Below, in pieces: positions 17,297 through 26,343 of a stretch of DNA of 64,000 nt (its first letter is position 1; each line of letters starts with the position of its first letter). The position numbers were made by a program, and so were the translations under genes. The DNA comes from JBEBVQ01 sp964527735 (GTDB taxonomy: Bacteria; Bacteroidota; Bacteroidia; Chitinophagales; Chitinophagaceae). The stretch spans positions 1-64,000 of the forward strand of contig CAZGPG010000009.1 in assembly GCA_964527735.1 (NCBI GenBank), written 5' to 3'. The notes under the pieces are model-generated. The model was not told the origin of the DNA. It saw nothing but the letters and a program-made list of their open reading frames with translations, and ran no database searches.

Positions 17297-18349
17297 TTAG
17301 AAACGGGAGCATGGATATACCAGCCTGCGTGCAAAATCCAGCGGATTCGGCGCAATATAACGTAATGATATTTCAAAGCCTCCGTTACCATTTGTAGCGC
17401 CCTGAAGATCTGATATGGTATAATCATAGCTTACCCCGATACGCATACCTTTAAATTCGACACCTGCCGACACCATCGCCGCATCATTATTACGGTACCA
17501 GCCGCCCAGGAAAATAGCCGTAGCCATCGAGCGGACTTCCGGATCACCGACAATACAATGGAACTCGTTACCCGCAACCAGTTCATAGGCTGTAGCCTGC
17601 GACTGGTACAGCACTGCCGGACGAAGACTGAACTTATCGCTCACATACCAGATCGCACCAACCTGCCCGGTGTAACGGATACCCAGCCCTACTTCGCTGT
17701 TCTCCTGCTTCCGGAACGACTCACGCGGCTGATTGAGGTTATTGGCGCCAAGCCCGATCGCATACCCGAAACGTTCGCTTGTGGAATGTGACCAGCCAAT
17801 ACCGGCATTCACAATCCAGTAATTGGTCTTATTATTAAGATTAAGGCGGTCTATGCCGGTACCGGGCTGAAATTGACCATTATAATATTCTTCCTCAAAA
17901 TAGAGTTTGCTCAGATCGATACTTTTAGAAGTATATCCTCCCTGGAAACCCACCGACAACGACATATTAGGGTCCTGCGCACGCCCCAGGAACTTATGAT
18001 ACGCCAGCGAAAGCATGCCTGTAAAGTTGGAAAGATTCCCGTCACCGGCTTTGTCATTATACAATTGTATACCCCCTGCCAGGTAATCATCTATCGTAAG
18101 GTCCTGGACAAGCGGCATATCAAGCGATGCACCATAAGTAACAAAAGGGGCGGGGATACTCCGCCACTGATCCCGGTAGATAGCCGCTGCACGCCACTGA
18201 CCCGAGAAGTTACCCGTGAACGCGGGATTGACGATCAAAGGAGCTGCATTGAATTGTGTAAAGTGGACGTCTTGTGCGCGGGCACTTTTTACGTTTAACG
18301 CTAACACTGCAATCAAGCCCATACAGGCGATTGTATTTTTCCTGATCAT
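17297..18349 (-). CDS. porP: PorP/SprF family type IX secretion membrane protein
   Basis: Outer-membrane beta-barrel protein of 350 residues (TIGR03519 family). The signal peptide ends near KSARA, and the mature part opens with QDVHFTQFNAAPLIVNPAFT then GNFSGQWRAAAIYRDQW, the family hallmark. Repeated aromatic-rich beta strands follow (for example GGIQLYNDKAGDGNLS, NWNAGIGW-like strands). In Porphyromonas PorP works with PorE and PorK/N, and in Flavobacterium SprF helps secrete the adhesin SprB. The adjacent porE-like gene supports the PorP role, but a SprF-type role cannot be excluded. Confidence 0.9.
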   Translation of the reverse strand: MIRKNTIACMGLIAVLALNVKSARAQDVHFTQFNAAPLIVNPAFTGNFSGQWRAAAIYRDQWRSIPAPFVTYGASLDMPLVQDLTIDDYLAGGIQLYNDKAGDGNLSNFTGMLSLAYHKFLGRAQDPNMSLSVGFQGGYTSKSIDLSKLYFEEEYYNGQFQPGTGIDRLNLNNKTNYWIVNAGIGWSHSTSERFGYAIGLGANNLNQPRESFRKQENSEVGLGIRYTGQVGAIWYVSDKFSLRPAVLYQSQATAYELVAGNEFHCIVGDPEVRSMATAIFLGGWYRNNDAAMVSAGVEFKGMRIGVSYDYTISDLQGATNGNGGFEISLRYIAPNPLDFARRLVYPCSRF

Positions 18350-18662
18350 AATAGTTTCGATCCTTATAAACGTTATTTAATCAATTATATTCTTTAAAAA
18401 AACTATTGCTTGAGCGCGTTGTTGTCTCCCTGCATTAATATCGGCAAAGCCTTATGCTGCAATCGTTACCACGTTCCCAACGGTTGAAAATACGGAAATT
18501 TTTCAAACATGCAAGGTCTCGTTGTTTATTTTTTATAATGGCAAATGTATAAAACATATTTAAACGTAGGTAGTAAATCATAAAATACATTGTACAACCC
18601 GGTGTGCAGAAACCGGGAATCATAATTCCCACTATCTTTGCAGCCTGTTTTTTTATGACCCG
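18350..18662. other. AT-rich divergent region porP/ftsK
   Basis: About 310 bases without a gene. On the minus strand TACATTTG (18550-18543) could be a distant -7 box for porP, leaving a leader of nearly 190 bases. On the plus strand TATCTTTG precedes ftsK. A short minus-strand frame (18435-18728) runs into ftsK and has no protein features. Confidence 0.4.
18633..18640 (+). promoter_or_regulatory. Putative -7 box for ftsK
   Basis: TATCTTTG fits TAnnTTTG and lies 22 bases before the ftsK start. No TTTG is seen at the usual -33 spacing. Confidence 0.45.
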
Positions 18663-21140
18663 ATGACCAACAGGAAGAAAAAAAATAAACAGGCGACAGA
18701 AACGCAACAGGTGAGCCGTGCCCGGCAAATCCGGCTCACATTGGGGATAGTCGTGCTCCTCACCGGTATCTTTACCTGCTTTGCCATTGTCAGCTACCTC
18801 TTTACCTGGCAGGCCGATCAGGATAAATTCTTATCTGATACCGCTATCCGGCAATTCCTGCTGCATGATGATACTCCGGTAGCCAACTGGGCCGGACGAC
18901 TGGGCGCCCTGCTGGCCCATACACTCGTATACCGGGGCGCCGGGATCGCCTCCTTCGCAGTCGGACTGTGGATTACCTGCCTGGGGCTTAACATGGTCTA
19001 CGGTAAGCAGGTCATCCCCCTGCTCCGTTATCTCCGCTGGCTCGCCCTCACCCTGCTGATCGCAGCACCTATACTCGCCTATATCATCCCGCAAGCCGCT
19101 TTTCCCTTTGGCGGCGCTTGGGGTGTTGAAGCGGTGCATTACCTGGACGGCCTGATCGGCAGAACCGGCACAGGCATGCTGCTGACAGCGATAACCGCCT
19201 TTTTCATTTTCGTTGTTTTTGCGCTTGACCTCTCTCCTGTCCTCAGACGCCTTCGAAAAAGAAAGCCGAAACCTGCTCCGCTACCAGTCCCGCAGGACGT
19301 GAATGATGCAAATCAGAAAGCCGGACCTGCTCCGGTAATATCCAATACGCTCAAAAACGGCACGGCTATACAAGCATCCATTGACATCCCGGAGGACGAT
19401 GCAGATGAGGACATCCCACCCTTTACCCTTACCGAAAAAGAACAGCCACTGGATAAAGAAATACCTCTCCGCACTGAGCCATCCTATGAGCTCTCCCCTG
19501 AAAAAGAGTCTCCCCCGACACGGGAAATAAAAGAGGACGCCGGTGAGCTTTCGTTTGAAGTTATTACACAAACAGAGGAAATACCTGCACGGGTTATACG
19601 GCATGGCGCGCATATCAGCATAGAAGACCACGAACCGTATGCGCCTGAACTGGACCTCCCCGACTACAAATTCCCCACACTCGACCTCCTGGAAGACCGG
19701 GGACATGAAGCTATTGCCCTGGATAAGGAAGAACTGGAAAAGAACAAAAACCAGATCATCCAGACACTGCGCAGCTTTGGCATCGAAATCCAGCGGATCA
19801 GCGCCACCGTAGGGCCGACGGTAACCCTTTACGAAATTGTACCGTCCGAAGGGGTACGGATTTCCAAGATCCGCAACCTCGAAGACGACATTGCCCTGAA
19901 CCTGGCAGCCCTCGGCATCCGTATCATTGCCCCGATACCCGGCAAGGGAACCATCGGCATCGAAGTTCCCAACGCACGCAAGCAGATCGTATCCATGCGC
20001 ACGCTGCTTTCGAGCGACAAGTTCGTTAACAGCAAAATGAGCCTGCCGATCGCCCTGGGCAAAAAAATAGACAATGAGAATTATATCGTAGACCTGGCCA
20101 CCATGCCGCACCTGCTTATGGCCGGCGCTACCGGACAGGGTAAATCGGTAGGTATTAACGCAATACTTGTATCCCTGCTCTATAAAAAACACCCGTCCCA
20201 ACTCAAGTTCGTAATGGTGGATCCCAAGAAAGTGGAGCTTTCCATCTACCGGACCATCGAGAAGCATTTCCTCGCCAAGTTGCCCAACGAAGAAGAAGCG
20301 ATCATCACCGACACTAAAAAGGTGATCTATACGCTCAATGCGCTTTGCATTGAAATGGACAACCGTTATGAGCTGCTCAAGGAAGCCGGTGCGCGCAACA
20401 TAAAAGAATACAACGAAAAATTCATCAAACGCCGTCTTAATCCGGCCAACGGGCATAAATACCTGCCCTTTATCGTGTTGGTGGTAGACGAGTTTGCCGA
20501 TTTGATCATGACTGCCGGCAAAGAGGTGGAAGTACCGATTGCGCGCCTGGCACAACTCGCCCGTGCCGTAGGCATTCACCTGATCATCGCCACGCAACGG
20601 CCTTCGGTGAATGTGATCACCGGCACGATCAAAGCCAACTTCCCGGCACGGATCGCGTTCAAGGTATCTGCGAAGGTGGATTCACGTACCATTCTGGATA
20701 CAGGCGGCGCCGAACAACTGGTAGGACGGGGCGATATGCTGGTATCTCACGGCAGCGAGCTGCTCCGCCTGCAATGCGCATTCGTGGATACGCCCGAAGT
20801 AGAGCAGATCGCGGAGTTTATCGGTTCGCAGCGTGGCTACCCTTCCGCCTTCGAGCTGCCGGAATACGATGGTGACGACGCAGAAAGCAACGGTAAAAAT
20901 ATTGACCTTACCAACCGCGACAAGCTGTTTGAAGATTGCGCCCGCGCCGTTGTACAAACACAAAACGGATCTACCTCCAACCTCCAGCGCCGGTTTAATC
21001 TTGGCTACAACCGTGCCGGTCGGATCATGGATCAGCTGGAAGCTGCCGGCATTGTCGGCCCGGCAGCTGGCAGCAAGCCAAGAGAGGTGCTGTTCCACAC
21101 CGAAATGGAACTGGAACAGTTTTTGAGTGAAATGTTATGA
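18663..21140 (+). CDS. ftsK: DNA translocase FtsK/SpoIIIE
   Basis: Septal DNA pump that clears and resolves chromosome ends at division. It has 825 residues. The N-terminus has four hydrophobic helices (to about residue 190) that anchor it in the inner membrane. A short acidic/proline linker (about 195-345) follows. The motor has Walker A GATGQGKSVG near residue 487 and Walker B VLVVDEFADL near 607, plus ARAVGIHLIIATQRPSVNVI. The gamma winged-helix domain (about 756-812) contains NLQRRFNLGYNRAGRIMDQL. The linker is shorter than in E. coli FtsK. lolA follows, the usual Bacteroidota order. The 438-residue frame on the opposite strand is a shadow. Confidence 0.97.
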   Translation: MTNRKKKNKQATETQQVSRARQIRLTLGIVVLLTGIFTCFAIVSYLFTWQADQDKFLSDTAIRQFLLHDDTPVANWAGRLGALLAHTLVYRGAGIASFAVGLWITCLGLNMVYGKQVIPLLRYLRWLALTLLIAAPILAYIIPQAAFPFGGAWGVEAVHYLDGLIGRTGTGMLLTAITAFFIFVVFALDLSPVLRRLRKRKPKPAPLPVPQDVNDANQKAGPAPVISNTLKNGTAIQASIDIPEDDADEDIPPFTLTEKEQPLDKEIPLRTEPSYELSPEKESPPTREIKEDAGELSFEVITQTEEIPARVIRHGAHISIEDHEPYAPELDLPDYKFPTLDLLEDRGHEAIALDKEELEKNKNQIIQTLRSFGIEIQRISATVGPTVTLYEIVPSEGVRISKIRNLEDDIALNLAALGIRIIAPIPGKGTIGIEVPNARKQIVSMRTLLSSDKFVNSKMSLPIALGKKIDNENYIVDLATMPHLLMAGATGQGKSVGINAILVSLLYKKHPSQLKFVMVDPKKVELSIYRTIEKHFLAKLPNEEEAIITDTKKVIYTLNALCIEMDNRYELLKEAGARNIKEYNEKFIKRRLNPANGHKYLPFIVLVVDEFADLIMTAGKEVEVPIARLAQLARAVGIHLIIATQRPSVNVITGTIKANFPARIAFKVSAKVDSRTILDTGGAEQLVGRGDMLVSHGSELLRLQCAFVDTPEVEQIAEFIGSQRGYPSAFELPEYDGDDAESNGKNIDLTNRDKLFEDCARAVVQTQNGSTSNLQRRFNLGYNRAGRIMDQLEAAGIVGPAAGSKPREVLFHTEMELEQFLSEML

Positions 21141-21142
21141 AT

Positions 21143-21166
21143 GTAGGGGCGAATTGTATTCGCCCC
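21143..21166. repeat. GTAG-led palindrome (GGCGAATT type)
   Basis: GTAGGGGCGAATTG with the complement ATTCGCCCC, starting three bases after the ftsK stop codon. The same core recurs at 25356 and 35837. Confidence 0.75.
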
Positions 21167-21170
21167 GTGA

Positions 21171-21208
21171 ACACATCTATCACATTTTCCACATTCAACA
21201 CATTGATT
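21171..21208. repeat. CACATT-word repeat arm
   Basis: The word CACAT recurs (CACATCTATCACATTTTCC, then ACATTCAACACATT) in the ftsK-lolA spacer. It matches one arm of the inverted repeats at 13941 and 27798 without a clear partner arm. Confidence 0.5.
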
Positions 21209-21237
21209 TTAAAAAATAATAAACAATAAAACAACTA

Positions 21238-21891
21238 ATGCAAAAATTACTGATCGTCTCCCTGGCCCTGATTCTGTGCAATGCGACCGTTTCTTCTGCC
21301 CAGCAGCAAGACAAAAAGGCCAAAGAGATCCTGGAAGCCGTAAGCAAAAAAATTGGCGACCTGAAATCCCTGAAGGCTAATTTTGCCCTCCACCTCACAG
21401 GAGCTAACGGGAAGGTGAATGAAACCAAAAAAGGCTCATTCTTCATGAAAGGGCAGAAATACCGTGTATCTCTGGACGGACAGGAAATTATCTGCGACAA
21501 CAAGACCGTATGGACCTGGATGAAGGATGTAAACGAAGTGCAGGTAAGCACTTATAATCCGGGCGAACAAACGCTGTCTCCCGCCAAGCTGTTTACTAAC
21601 TTCTATGACAAGGAATACAGCTATAAGTATGCCGGCCAGCGCAAGGTGAACGGCAAGGACTGCGACGTGATCGAAATGACCCCCATCGCCGGAAACAAAC
21701 AGTTCAGCAAAATAGAACTGGCGATAGACAAAGCAACAAAAACGATCACCGGTGGTAACATCTGGGAAAAGAACGGAAATAAATACAAATACGACATCAG
21801 TGGTTTTACGGCAGATGCCAGCATCAGCGACAGCTACTTCACATTCAATGAAAAAGAACATCCGGGTGTGGAAGTAGTGGACCTGCGGTAA
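21238..21891 (+). CDS. lolA: Outer-membrane lipoprotein carrier LolA-like
   Basis: A periplasmic carrier of 217 residues. The signal peptide (MQKLLIVSLALILCNATVSSA, cleavage before QQQ) is clear. The mature part has the LolA pattern: a helical start KAKEILEAVSKKIGDLKSLK, then beta strands with GKVNETKKGSFFMKGQKYRV, IICDNKTVWTWMKDVNEVQV and a hydrophobic curved sheet. Bacteroidota LolA proteins are divergent and were long annotated as DUF-type carriers. The position right after ftsK is the conserved arrangement in this phylum. Role in moving lipoproteins to the outer membrane is inferred from the family. Confidence 0.88.
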   Translation: MQKLLIVSLALILCNATVSSAQQQDKKAKEILEAVSKKIGDLKSLKANFALHLTGANGKVNETKKGSFFMKGQKYRVSLDGQEIICDNKTVWTWMKDVNEVQVSTYNPGEQTLSPAKLFTNFYDKEYSYKYAGQRKVNGKDCDVIEMTPIAGNKQFSKIELAIDKATKTITGGNIWEKNGNKYKYDISGFTADASISDSYFTFNEKEHPGVEVVDLR

Positions 21892-21920
21892 ATGATATTG
21901 TACTGGTACGGTAACCAACC

Positions 21921-21948
21921 GTAGAGACGTTGCATGCAACGTCTCTAC
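21921..21948. repeat. GTAG-led perfect palindrome (GAGACG type)
   Basis: A 28-base perfect palindrome beginning GTAGAGACGTTGCA. The stop codon TAG of the minus-strand lipoprotein gene (21947-21945) lies inside it. A related GAGACG palindrome is at 57833. Confidence 0.85.
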
Positions 21949-23462
21949 TCGTTTGTATCTTCTTCTTCGGCAGACCGTTTTCCGGCGGGACGCTCGGGAA
22001 CAGGTTCTCTGAAATCAATGATATTCTCCCAGCCTGCGCGCACTTTTACCACCTCGCTATGTGGAATGACCCATTCCGGCTGCACCTGGTCAAACAGGTC
22101 GCCGGTATCCCATTGCCCGTTTTCATTTTCATCCACAATGATACGCAACGAGTAGCTGCCTTCCGCAAGATACGACAGGCGTACCACCGTATCGGTGACC
22201 GGACTGTAATGAACGGTATCCTCCCCGTTCGTCACCAGTAGGATGTGTTTGCTGCTATAATAGGCATCGGCTACATTTATCTGCACCTTTGCGTAGTCGT
22301 CTTCGTGTTTGGTACGGAAGCTGTGGCGGGATGGCATTGCCTCCGTGCCTGCGGAATCACGTGCGAAGCCTTTCAGCAAACGCAATGTATAGACAGCATC
22401 TTCCCGCCAGTCTGTTTTTATTTCAAATTTTTCCCTGTCTGCCGTATCGTGTTCCAGCGTTATCGGCACCGGCGCTTCTACGCCATTACTGTCATAAACA
22501 AGCGTGATCCTGTCTGCATTAACTTCTGCCAGTTCCCGGTTAAACGTCACGACAAGGGGTTGGGTAATATCCAGTGTGCGCTTGCCGGTATTAGAAGTAT
22601 CTGCCTGCACACGATAAGACAGCTCTTCCTGTTTGTCATCCTGTCGTCCTCTTTTTCCGGCCATTGCCGGCTTTCCGCCCGGTGCTCCGGAAGCATCTTC
22701 CATATCTGAAGTATCGGGTGGCGTAAACTCGCGAAAGGTACGAAGCGGCTCCTGCAGCAGTGAATCTTCGGATGGCCGGACGATCATCTCTGTAAATGCG
22801 ATCCGTTCCTCATCGCCATCATAGCGCAGGTTGTCATTTTTATCGTGCAGGGCATAAATACGGAAATCCCGCGGAGGCAATCCTTCGATACGGAACTGTC
22901 CTGTCGCATCCACACGTCCCGCATATAAAGGCCGCTCACGCACCACAGCGCTGTCTGATACGGCAGCCGCATATAACAACACATAGGCGCCGGTATCAGG
23001 CATTCCGGTCAGGGCATTCAATACCCTGCCTTCCACCCACAACGAATCGAAATAACTACCGGTACTGAACAAATAATGATAACCGGTAAACGGATTATTT
23101 TCATGCAGATCCTGGATGGCTTTACCAAAAGAAATACGGTACGTGGTGCTGTCCATCAGGAGCGTATCCGGAAGCATCACCGTCACCTTTTTATTGGCAA
23201 CGATCACCACAGGGGGTACCGGCAGGATCGGAGATGTCTGTATTTCTTTCGCGGCATCGCTCAGCACAATATATTCATCGAAACGCAGCTCCAGCTTACG
23301 GGGCTTTGTATGGAGCTGGGAATCCGGCGGTGTTACCGACAATAGCTGCGGCGGCGCTTCATCTTTCTTGCCGCCTGAAGGCGGCACTATATTGGCACAT
23401 CCCTGCACCAGGCATAACAACAACAACAGCAGCAATGGTTTATAAACAGGGGCGGATTTCAT
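21945..23462 (-). CDS. Lipoprotein with N-terminal Ig-like (Big_5) domain
   Basis: A lipoprotein of 505 residues, starting at 23462. The signal peptide is rich in Leu and ends in the lipobox LVQGC (Cys22), followed by ANIVPPSGGKKDEAPP. The next stretch, LLSVTPPDSQLHTKPRKLEL with RFDEYIVL, is the Big_5 Ig-like domain common in Bacteroidota proteins. Later segments look beta-rich, one with SYSLRIIVDENENGQWDTGD near the end. It is probably an envelope lipoprotein of unknown function. An in-frame start further upstream (23540) would hide the signal peptide and was rejected. The stop codon is supplied by a palindromic repeat. Confidence 0.8.
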   Translation of the reverse strand: MKSAPVYKPLLLLLLLCLVQGCANIVPPSGGKKDEAPPQLLSVTPPDSQLHTKPRKLELRFDEYIVLSDAAKEIQTSPILPVPPVVIVANKKVTVMLPDTLLMDSTTYRISFGKAIQDLHENNPFTGYHYLFSTGSYFDSLWVEGRVLNALTGMPDTGAYVLLYAAAVSDSAVVRERPLYAGRVDATGQFRIEGLPPRDFRIYALHDKNDNLRYDGDEERIAFTEMIVRPSEDSLLQEPLRTFREFTPPDTSDMEDASGAPGGKPAMAGKRGRQDDKQEELSYRVQADTSNTGKRTLDITQPLVVTFNRELAEVNADRITLVYDSNGVEAPVPITLEHDTADREKFEIKTDWREDAVYTLRLLKGFARDSAGTEAMPSRHSFRTKHEDDYAKVQINVADAYYSSKHILLVTNGEDTVHYSPVTDTVVRLSYLAEGSYSLRIIVDENENGQWDTGDLFDQVQPEWVIPHSEVVKVRAGWENIIDFREPVPERPAGKRSAEEEDTNE

Positions 23463-23568
23463 CGCGGCAAAACTACTTACTAATTGTGAAAAACAGGCGG
23501 CTGATGCCAATCCGGATATTACACCGGCATTGGGAAACAACCTGTAACTTCGTCACAAATCATATCCC

Positions 23569-24111
23569 ATGATGCTAAGTACATTGTTGTTGTTCAAGTT
23601 TCTTTTTTTCGCACCACCACCTAAGGTAGATATACCATCCAGCATATACGACTTTAAAGTATCATCGCTGGACGGCGGTGTGATAGATTTCTCACAATTC
23701 CGGGGCAGGAAGATCCTGATCGTCAATACCGCTTCGAAATGCGGTCATACGCCACAGTATAAAGAGCTGGAGGAAATATACCAGCAATATAAAGACAAAC
23801 TGGTCATTGTAGGCTTTCCGGCCAACGATTTCATGTCGCAGGAGCCGGGCAGCAACGAAGAAATTGCCGAATTCTGTGAAAAGAACTATGGCGTAAGCTT
23901 CCCGATGGCAGCCAAAATCTCGGTAAAAGGAAGGAAAATGGCCCCGATATACCAATGGCTCACCAATAAGGATCATAACGGTGTACAGAGCAGCTCTGTA
24001 AAATGGAATTTCCAGAAATACCTGATCAGCGAGGCGGGCACACTGATTGCCGTTTTCGACCCGAAGATCAAGCCCACAGACCCGGCGATCATTGACGCCA
24101 TTAACCCGTAG
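23569..24111 (+). CDS. Glutathione-peroxidase-family thiol peroxidase
   Basis: Reduces peroxides with an active-site cysteine, usually recycled by thioredoxin in bacteria. It has 180 residues. NTASKCGHTPQYKELE holds the peroxidatic Cys58, FPANDFMSQEPGS is the second family motif, and SSVKWNFQKYLI carries the Trp and Asn of the catalytic tetrad. A Gln before the FPANDF motif is less clear. The N-terminus (MMLSTLLLFKFLFFAPPP) is hydrophobic and may be a signal or anchor, placing the enzyme at the envelope. The last codons ATT AAC CCG TAG run into a palindromic repeat that contains the stop. Confidence 0.9.
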   Translation: MMLSTLLLFKFLFFAPPPKVDIPSSIYDFKVSSLDGGVIDFSQFRGRKILIVNTASKCGHTPQYKELEEIYQQYKDKLVIVGFPANDFMSQEPGSNEEIAEFCEKNYGVSFPMAAKISVKGRKMAPIYQWLTNKDHNGVQSSSVKWNFQKYLISEAGTLIAVFDPKIKPTDPAIIDAINP

Positions 24112-24139
24112 GGGCAACCCTTGTGGTTGCCCCTACGGG
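24105..24139. repeat. GTAG-led palindrome (GGCAACC type)
   Basis: CCCGTAGGGGCAACC, a 5-base centre, and the exact complement. The peroxidase stop codon TAG (24109-24111) lies inside the left arm. It ends ten bases before the -7 box of the next gene. Confidence 0.85.
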
Positions 24140-24148
24140 CGAAACCGT

Positions 24149-24156
24149 TACCTTTG
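24149..24156 (+). promoter_or_regulatory. -7 box for the glycosyltransferase gene
   Basis: TACCTTTG matches TAnnTTTG and lies 15 bases before ATG 24172. It sits downstream of an in-frame TTG at 24121, which argues against that earlier start. Confidence 0.5.
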
Positions 24157-24171
24157 CACACACCCCTGTTT

Positions 24172-25359
24172 ATGCCCAGAGTTTTACGCATCATGAACCG
24201 CCTGATCATCGGAGGTCCGGCACTGAATGCTACCTACCTGACCCGCTATATGCCGTCCGAATACGAGACATTGCTCGTAACCGGCGGCAGGGAAGCACAC
24301 GAGCAGGACGCCACACACCTTACAGAGGATCTTGGTATTGAGCCATATGTAATAGGACAGATGCGCCGTACCATTGATCCGGCAGCAGACCGTTCGGCTT
24401 ATCTTGAGATGAAGAAGCTGATCCGGAAATTCAAGCCCGATATCGTACACACACATGCCGCCAAAAGCGGCGCGATCGGCAGACTGGCAGCCCGTGCCTG
24501 TAATGTACCGGTCATCGTACACACTTTTCACGGTCATGTATTCCACAGCTATTTCAATAAATGGAAAACCGGGGCATTTATCCGGATTGAAAGATACCTG
24601 GCGCGGCGCTCTTCGGGGATCATCGCCATCTCTGATCTCCAGAAGAAAGAGCTGGCCCATGCGTACCGGATATGTCCGGCAGAAAAGATCCGTATCATAC
24701 CCCTGGGCCTGGATTTGCAGAAATTCTGCGTAGACCGGGAGCAAAAAAGGAAAGCATTCCGGGAGGAATATCAGATAGCGGATGATGAAACCGCGATCGG
24801 CATTATCGGGCGGATCGTTCCCGTTAAAAATCATGAGCTTTTTGTGGCAGCAGCAGCAAAACTGAGGGCTGCAGCAGGGGGAAAAATACGGTTCATCGTC
24901 ATCGGCGACGGAGATATGCGCCAGCAAATGGAAGCCGCATGGCACCAAGCAGATATCGACTATACTTATCACTCAGACAGACCGGAACGGGCAACTGCCG
25001 TATGTACTTCCTGGCGTACAGATATGGATACGGTGCTTGCCGGTCTCGACATCATTGCGCTAACCTCACATAATGAAGGCACGCCCGTATCGCTGATCGA
25101 AGCGCAGGCGGCGGGCAAACCTGTCGTTTCCACACGTGTGGGCGGGGTAGCCGATGTTGTGCTTGAAAATGAAAGCGGCTTCATTACGGAACCGGGCAAT
25201 GCAGCTCTGATGTCGGATGCCCTGCTGCGGTTTGTCCGGGAACCTGCGCTGCGGCAGCAATTCGGTGAGCGCGGATACAGACATGTTATGGAACGGTATT
25301 CCTACCAGCGGCTGGTAGCGGATACAGCCGCTTATTACGATCAGCTGCTTTGGAAGTAG
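24172..25359 (+). CDS. GT4-family glycosyltransferase
   Basis: A 395-residue retaining glycosyltransferase with the GT-B fold. The N-terminal domain has MPRVLRIMNRLIIGGPAL and IVHTHAAKSGAIGRLAARAC. The donor-binding domain has IGIIGRIVPVKNHELFVAAA and the E-x7-E motif EGTPVSLIEAQAAGKPVVST (about residues 302-310), then VGGVADVV. The acceptor and sugar are unknown. It is likely part of surface polysaccharide synthesis, but no other such genes are nearby. The start at 24172 is chosen because a promoter box lies just upstream. The stop TAG is part of a palindromic repeat. Confidence 0.92.
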   Translation: MPRVLRIMNRLIIGGPALNATYLTRYMPSEYETLLVTGGREAHEQDATHLTEDLGIEPYVIGQMRRTIDPAADRSAYLEMKKLIRKFKPDIVHTHAAKSGAIGRLAARACNVPVIVHTFHGHVFHSYFNKWKTGAFIRIERYLARRSSGIIAISDLQKKELAHAYRICPAEKIRIIPLGLDLQKFCVDREQKRKAFREEYQIADDETAIGIIGRIVPVKNHELFVAAAAKLRAAAGGKIRFIVIGDGDMRQQMEAAWHQADIDYTYHSDRPERATAVCTSWRTDMDTVLAGLDIIALTSHNEGTPVSLIEAQAAGKPVVSTRVGGVADVVLENESGFITEPGNAALMSDALLRFVREPALRQQFGERGYRHVMERYSYQRLVADTAAYYDQLLWK

Positions 25360-25378
25360 GGGCGAATTGCATTCGCCC
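25356..25378. repeat. GTAG-led palindrome (GGCGAATT type)
   Basis: GTAGGGGCGAATTG and ATTCGCCC, the same core as at 21143. The glycosyltransferase stop TAG (25357-25359) is within the leading GTAG. It lies between two convergent genes. Confidence 0.85.
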
Positions 25379-25390
25379 AATATACTTTTG

Positions 25391-26338
25391 TTACTGATCA
25401 GAAAGATGCTGCAGCATATCAGCGGTCATTTTCTCCAGATCAAACCGGTGCTGCCAGCCCCAGTCGTTCCTCGCAACACTGTCGTCTATGCTGGCAGGCC
25501 AGCCTTCGGCAATCTGCTGACGATAATCCGGCGCATAATTTATCTCAAACGAAGGGATATGCTTTTGTATGGCGGCTGCAACCTCTTCCGGTGCAAAGCT
25601 CATAGCAGATATATTGTAGGACATCCGCGTGCTGATCTTTCCGGCCGGGGATTCCACCAGCTCTATGGTACCACGGATGGCATCATCCATATACATCATA
25701 GGCAGGTATGTACCTTTGTCCAGAAAGGAAGTATAACGTCCGTGCTTCAGCGCTTCGTGATAGATCTCTACGGCATAATCTGTCGTCCCGCCGCCCGGTG
25801 CGCTTTTCCAGCTGATCAGACCGGGATAGCGCAGACTGCGGACATCCAGTCCCCAGCGCTGATGATAATACTGGCACCATAGCTCTCCGGCGTATTTGCT
25901 GATACCGTATACGGTGCGGGGTTCCACGATCGTCTGCTGTGGTGTTTGCTCACGCGGTGTAGACCTGCCAAAAACAGCGATGGAACTGGGCCAGTATACC
26001 TTATGCAATTTCTCTTCAACTGCGATATCAAGTACACGAAGCAGACTGTTCATATTGATATCCCAGGCTTTCTGCGGATTTTTTTCGCCGGTAGCGCTTA
26101 ATAAGGCGGCCAGCAGGTATATCTGGGTAATGCCTTCCTTTTTCACCAGGCTATGAACGGCCGGCGTATCCATAACATCCAGCGTCTGATACGGGCCGGC
26201 ATCCCGAAGCAACGGATGGGGCTCACGAATGTCTGTTGCGATAACCTGGCTGTCGCTGTACAGCCTTCGTAAGGCCAGTGTAAGTTCTACGCCGATCTGG
26301 CCGCAGGAGCCGATTATCAGAATTTTTTCCTTGTTCAT
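25391..26338 (-). CDS. SDR-type L-threonine 3-dehydrogenase
   Basis: NAD-dependent short-chain dehydrogenase of 315 residues. It matches the epimerase-like threonine dehydrogenases that oxidise L-threonine to 2-amino-3-ketobutyrate, rather than the zinc-dependent E. coli Tdh. Visible are the NAD motif IIGSCGQIGVEL (residues 8-19), the aspartate VIATDIR, PSSIAVFG (Ser118/119), and the catalytic Tyr144-x3-Lys148 in TVYGISKYAGE. The stretch YPGLISWKSAPGGGTTDYAV is the signature I associate with this subfamily. The partner 2-amino-3-ketobutyrate ligase is not in the window. It stands alone, with a MITE-like element immediately upstream. Confidence 0.85.
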   Translation of the reverse strand: MNKEKILIIGSCGQIGVELTLALRRLYSDSQVIATDIREPHPLLRDAGPYQTLDVMDTPAVHSLVKKEGITQIYLLAALLSATGEKNPQKAWDINMNSLLRVLDIAVEEKLHKVYWPSSIAVFGRSTPREQTPQQTIVEPRTVYGISKYAGELWCQYYHQRWGLDVRSLRYPGLISWKSAPGGGTTDYAVEIYHEALKHGRYTSFLDKGTYLPMMYMDDAIRGTIELVESPAGKISTRMSYNISAMSFAPEEVAAAIQKHIPSFEINYAPDYRQQIAEGWPASIDDSVARNDWGWQHRFDLEKMTADMLQHLSDQ

Positions 26339-26343
26339 GCTAA

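Noticed and set aside
19281..20597. 438-codon open frame antisense to ftsK
   Set aside because: It covers the FtsK motor region, whose Walker motifs are intact on the plus strand. The antisense peptide has no recognisable domain and its openness follows from the codon use of ftsK.
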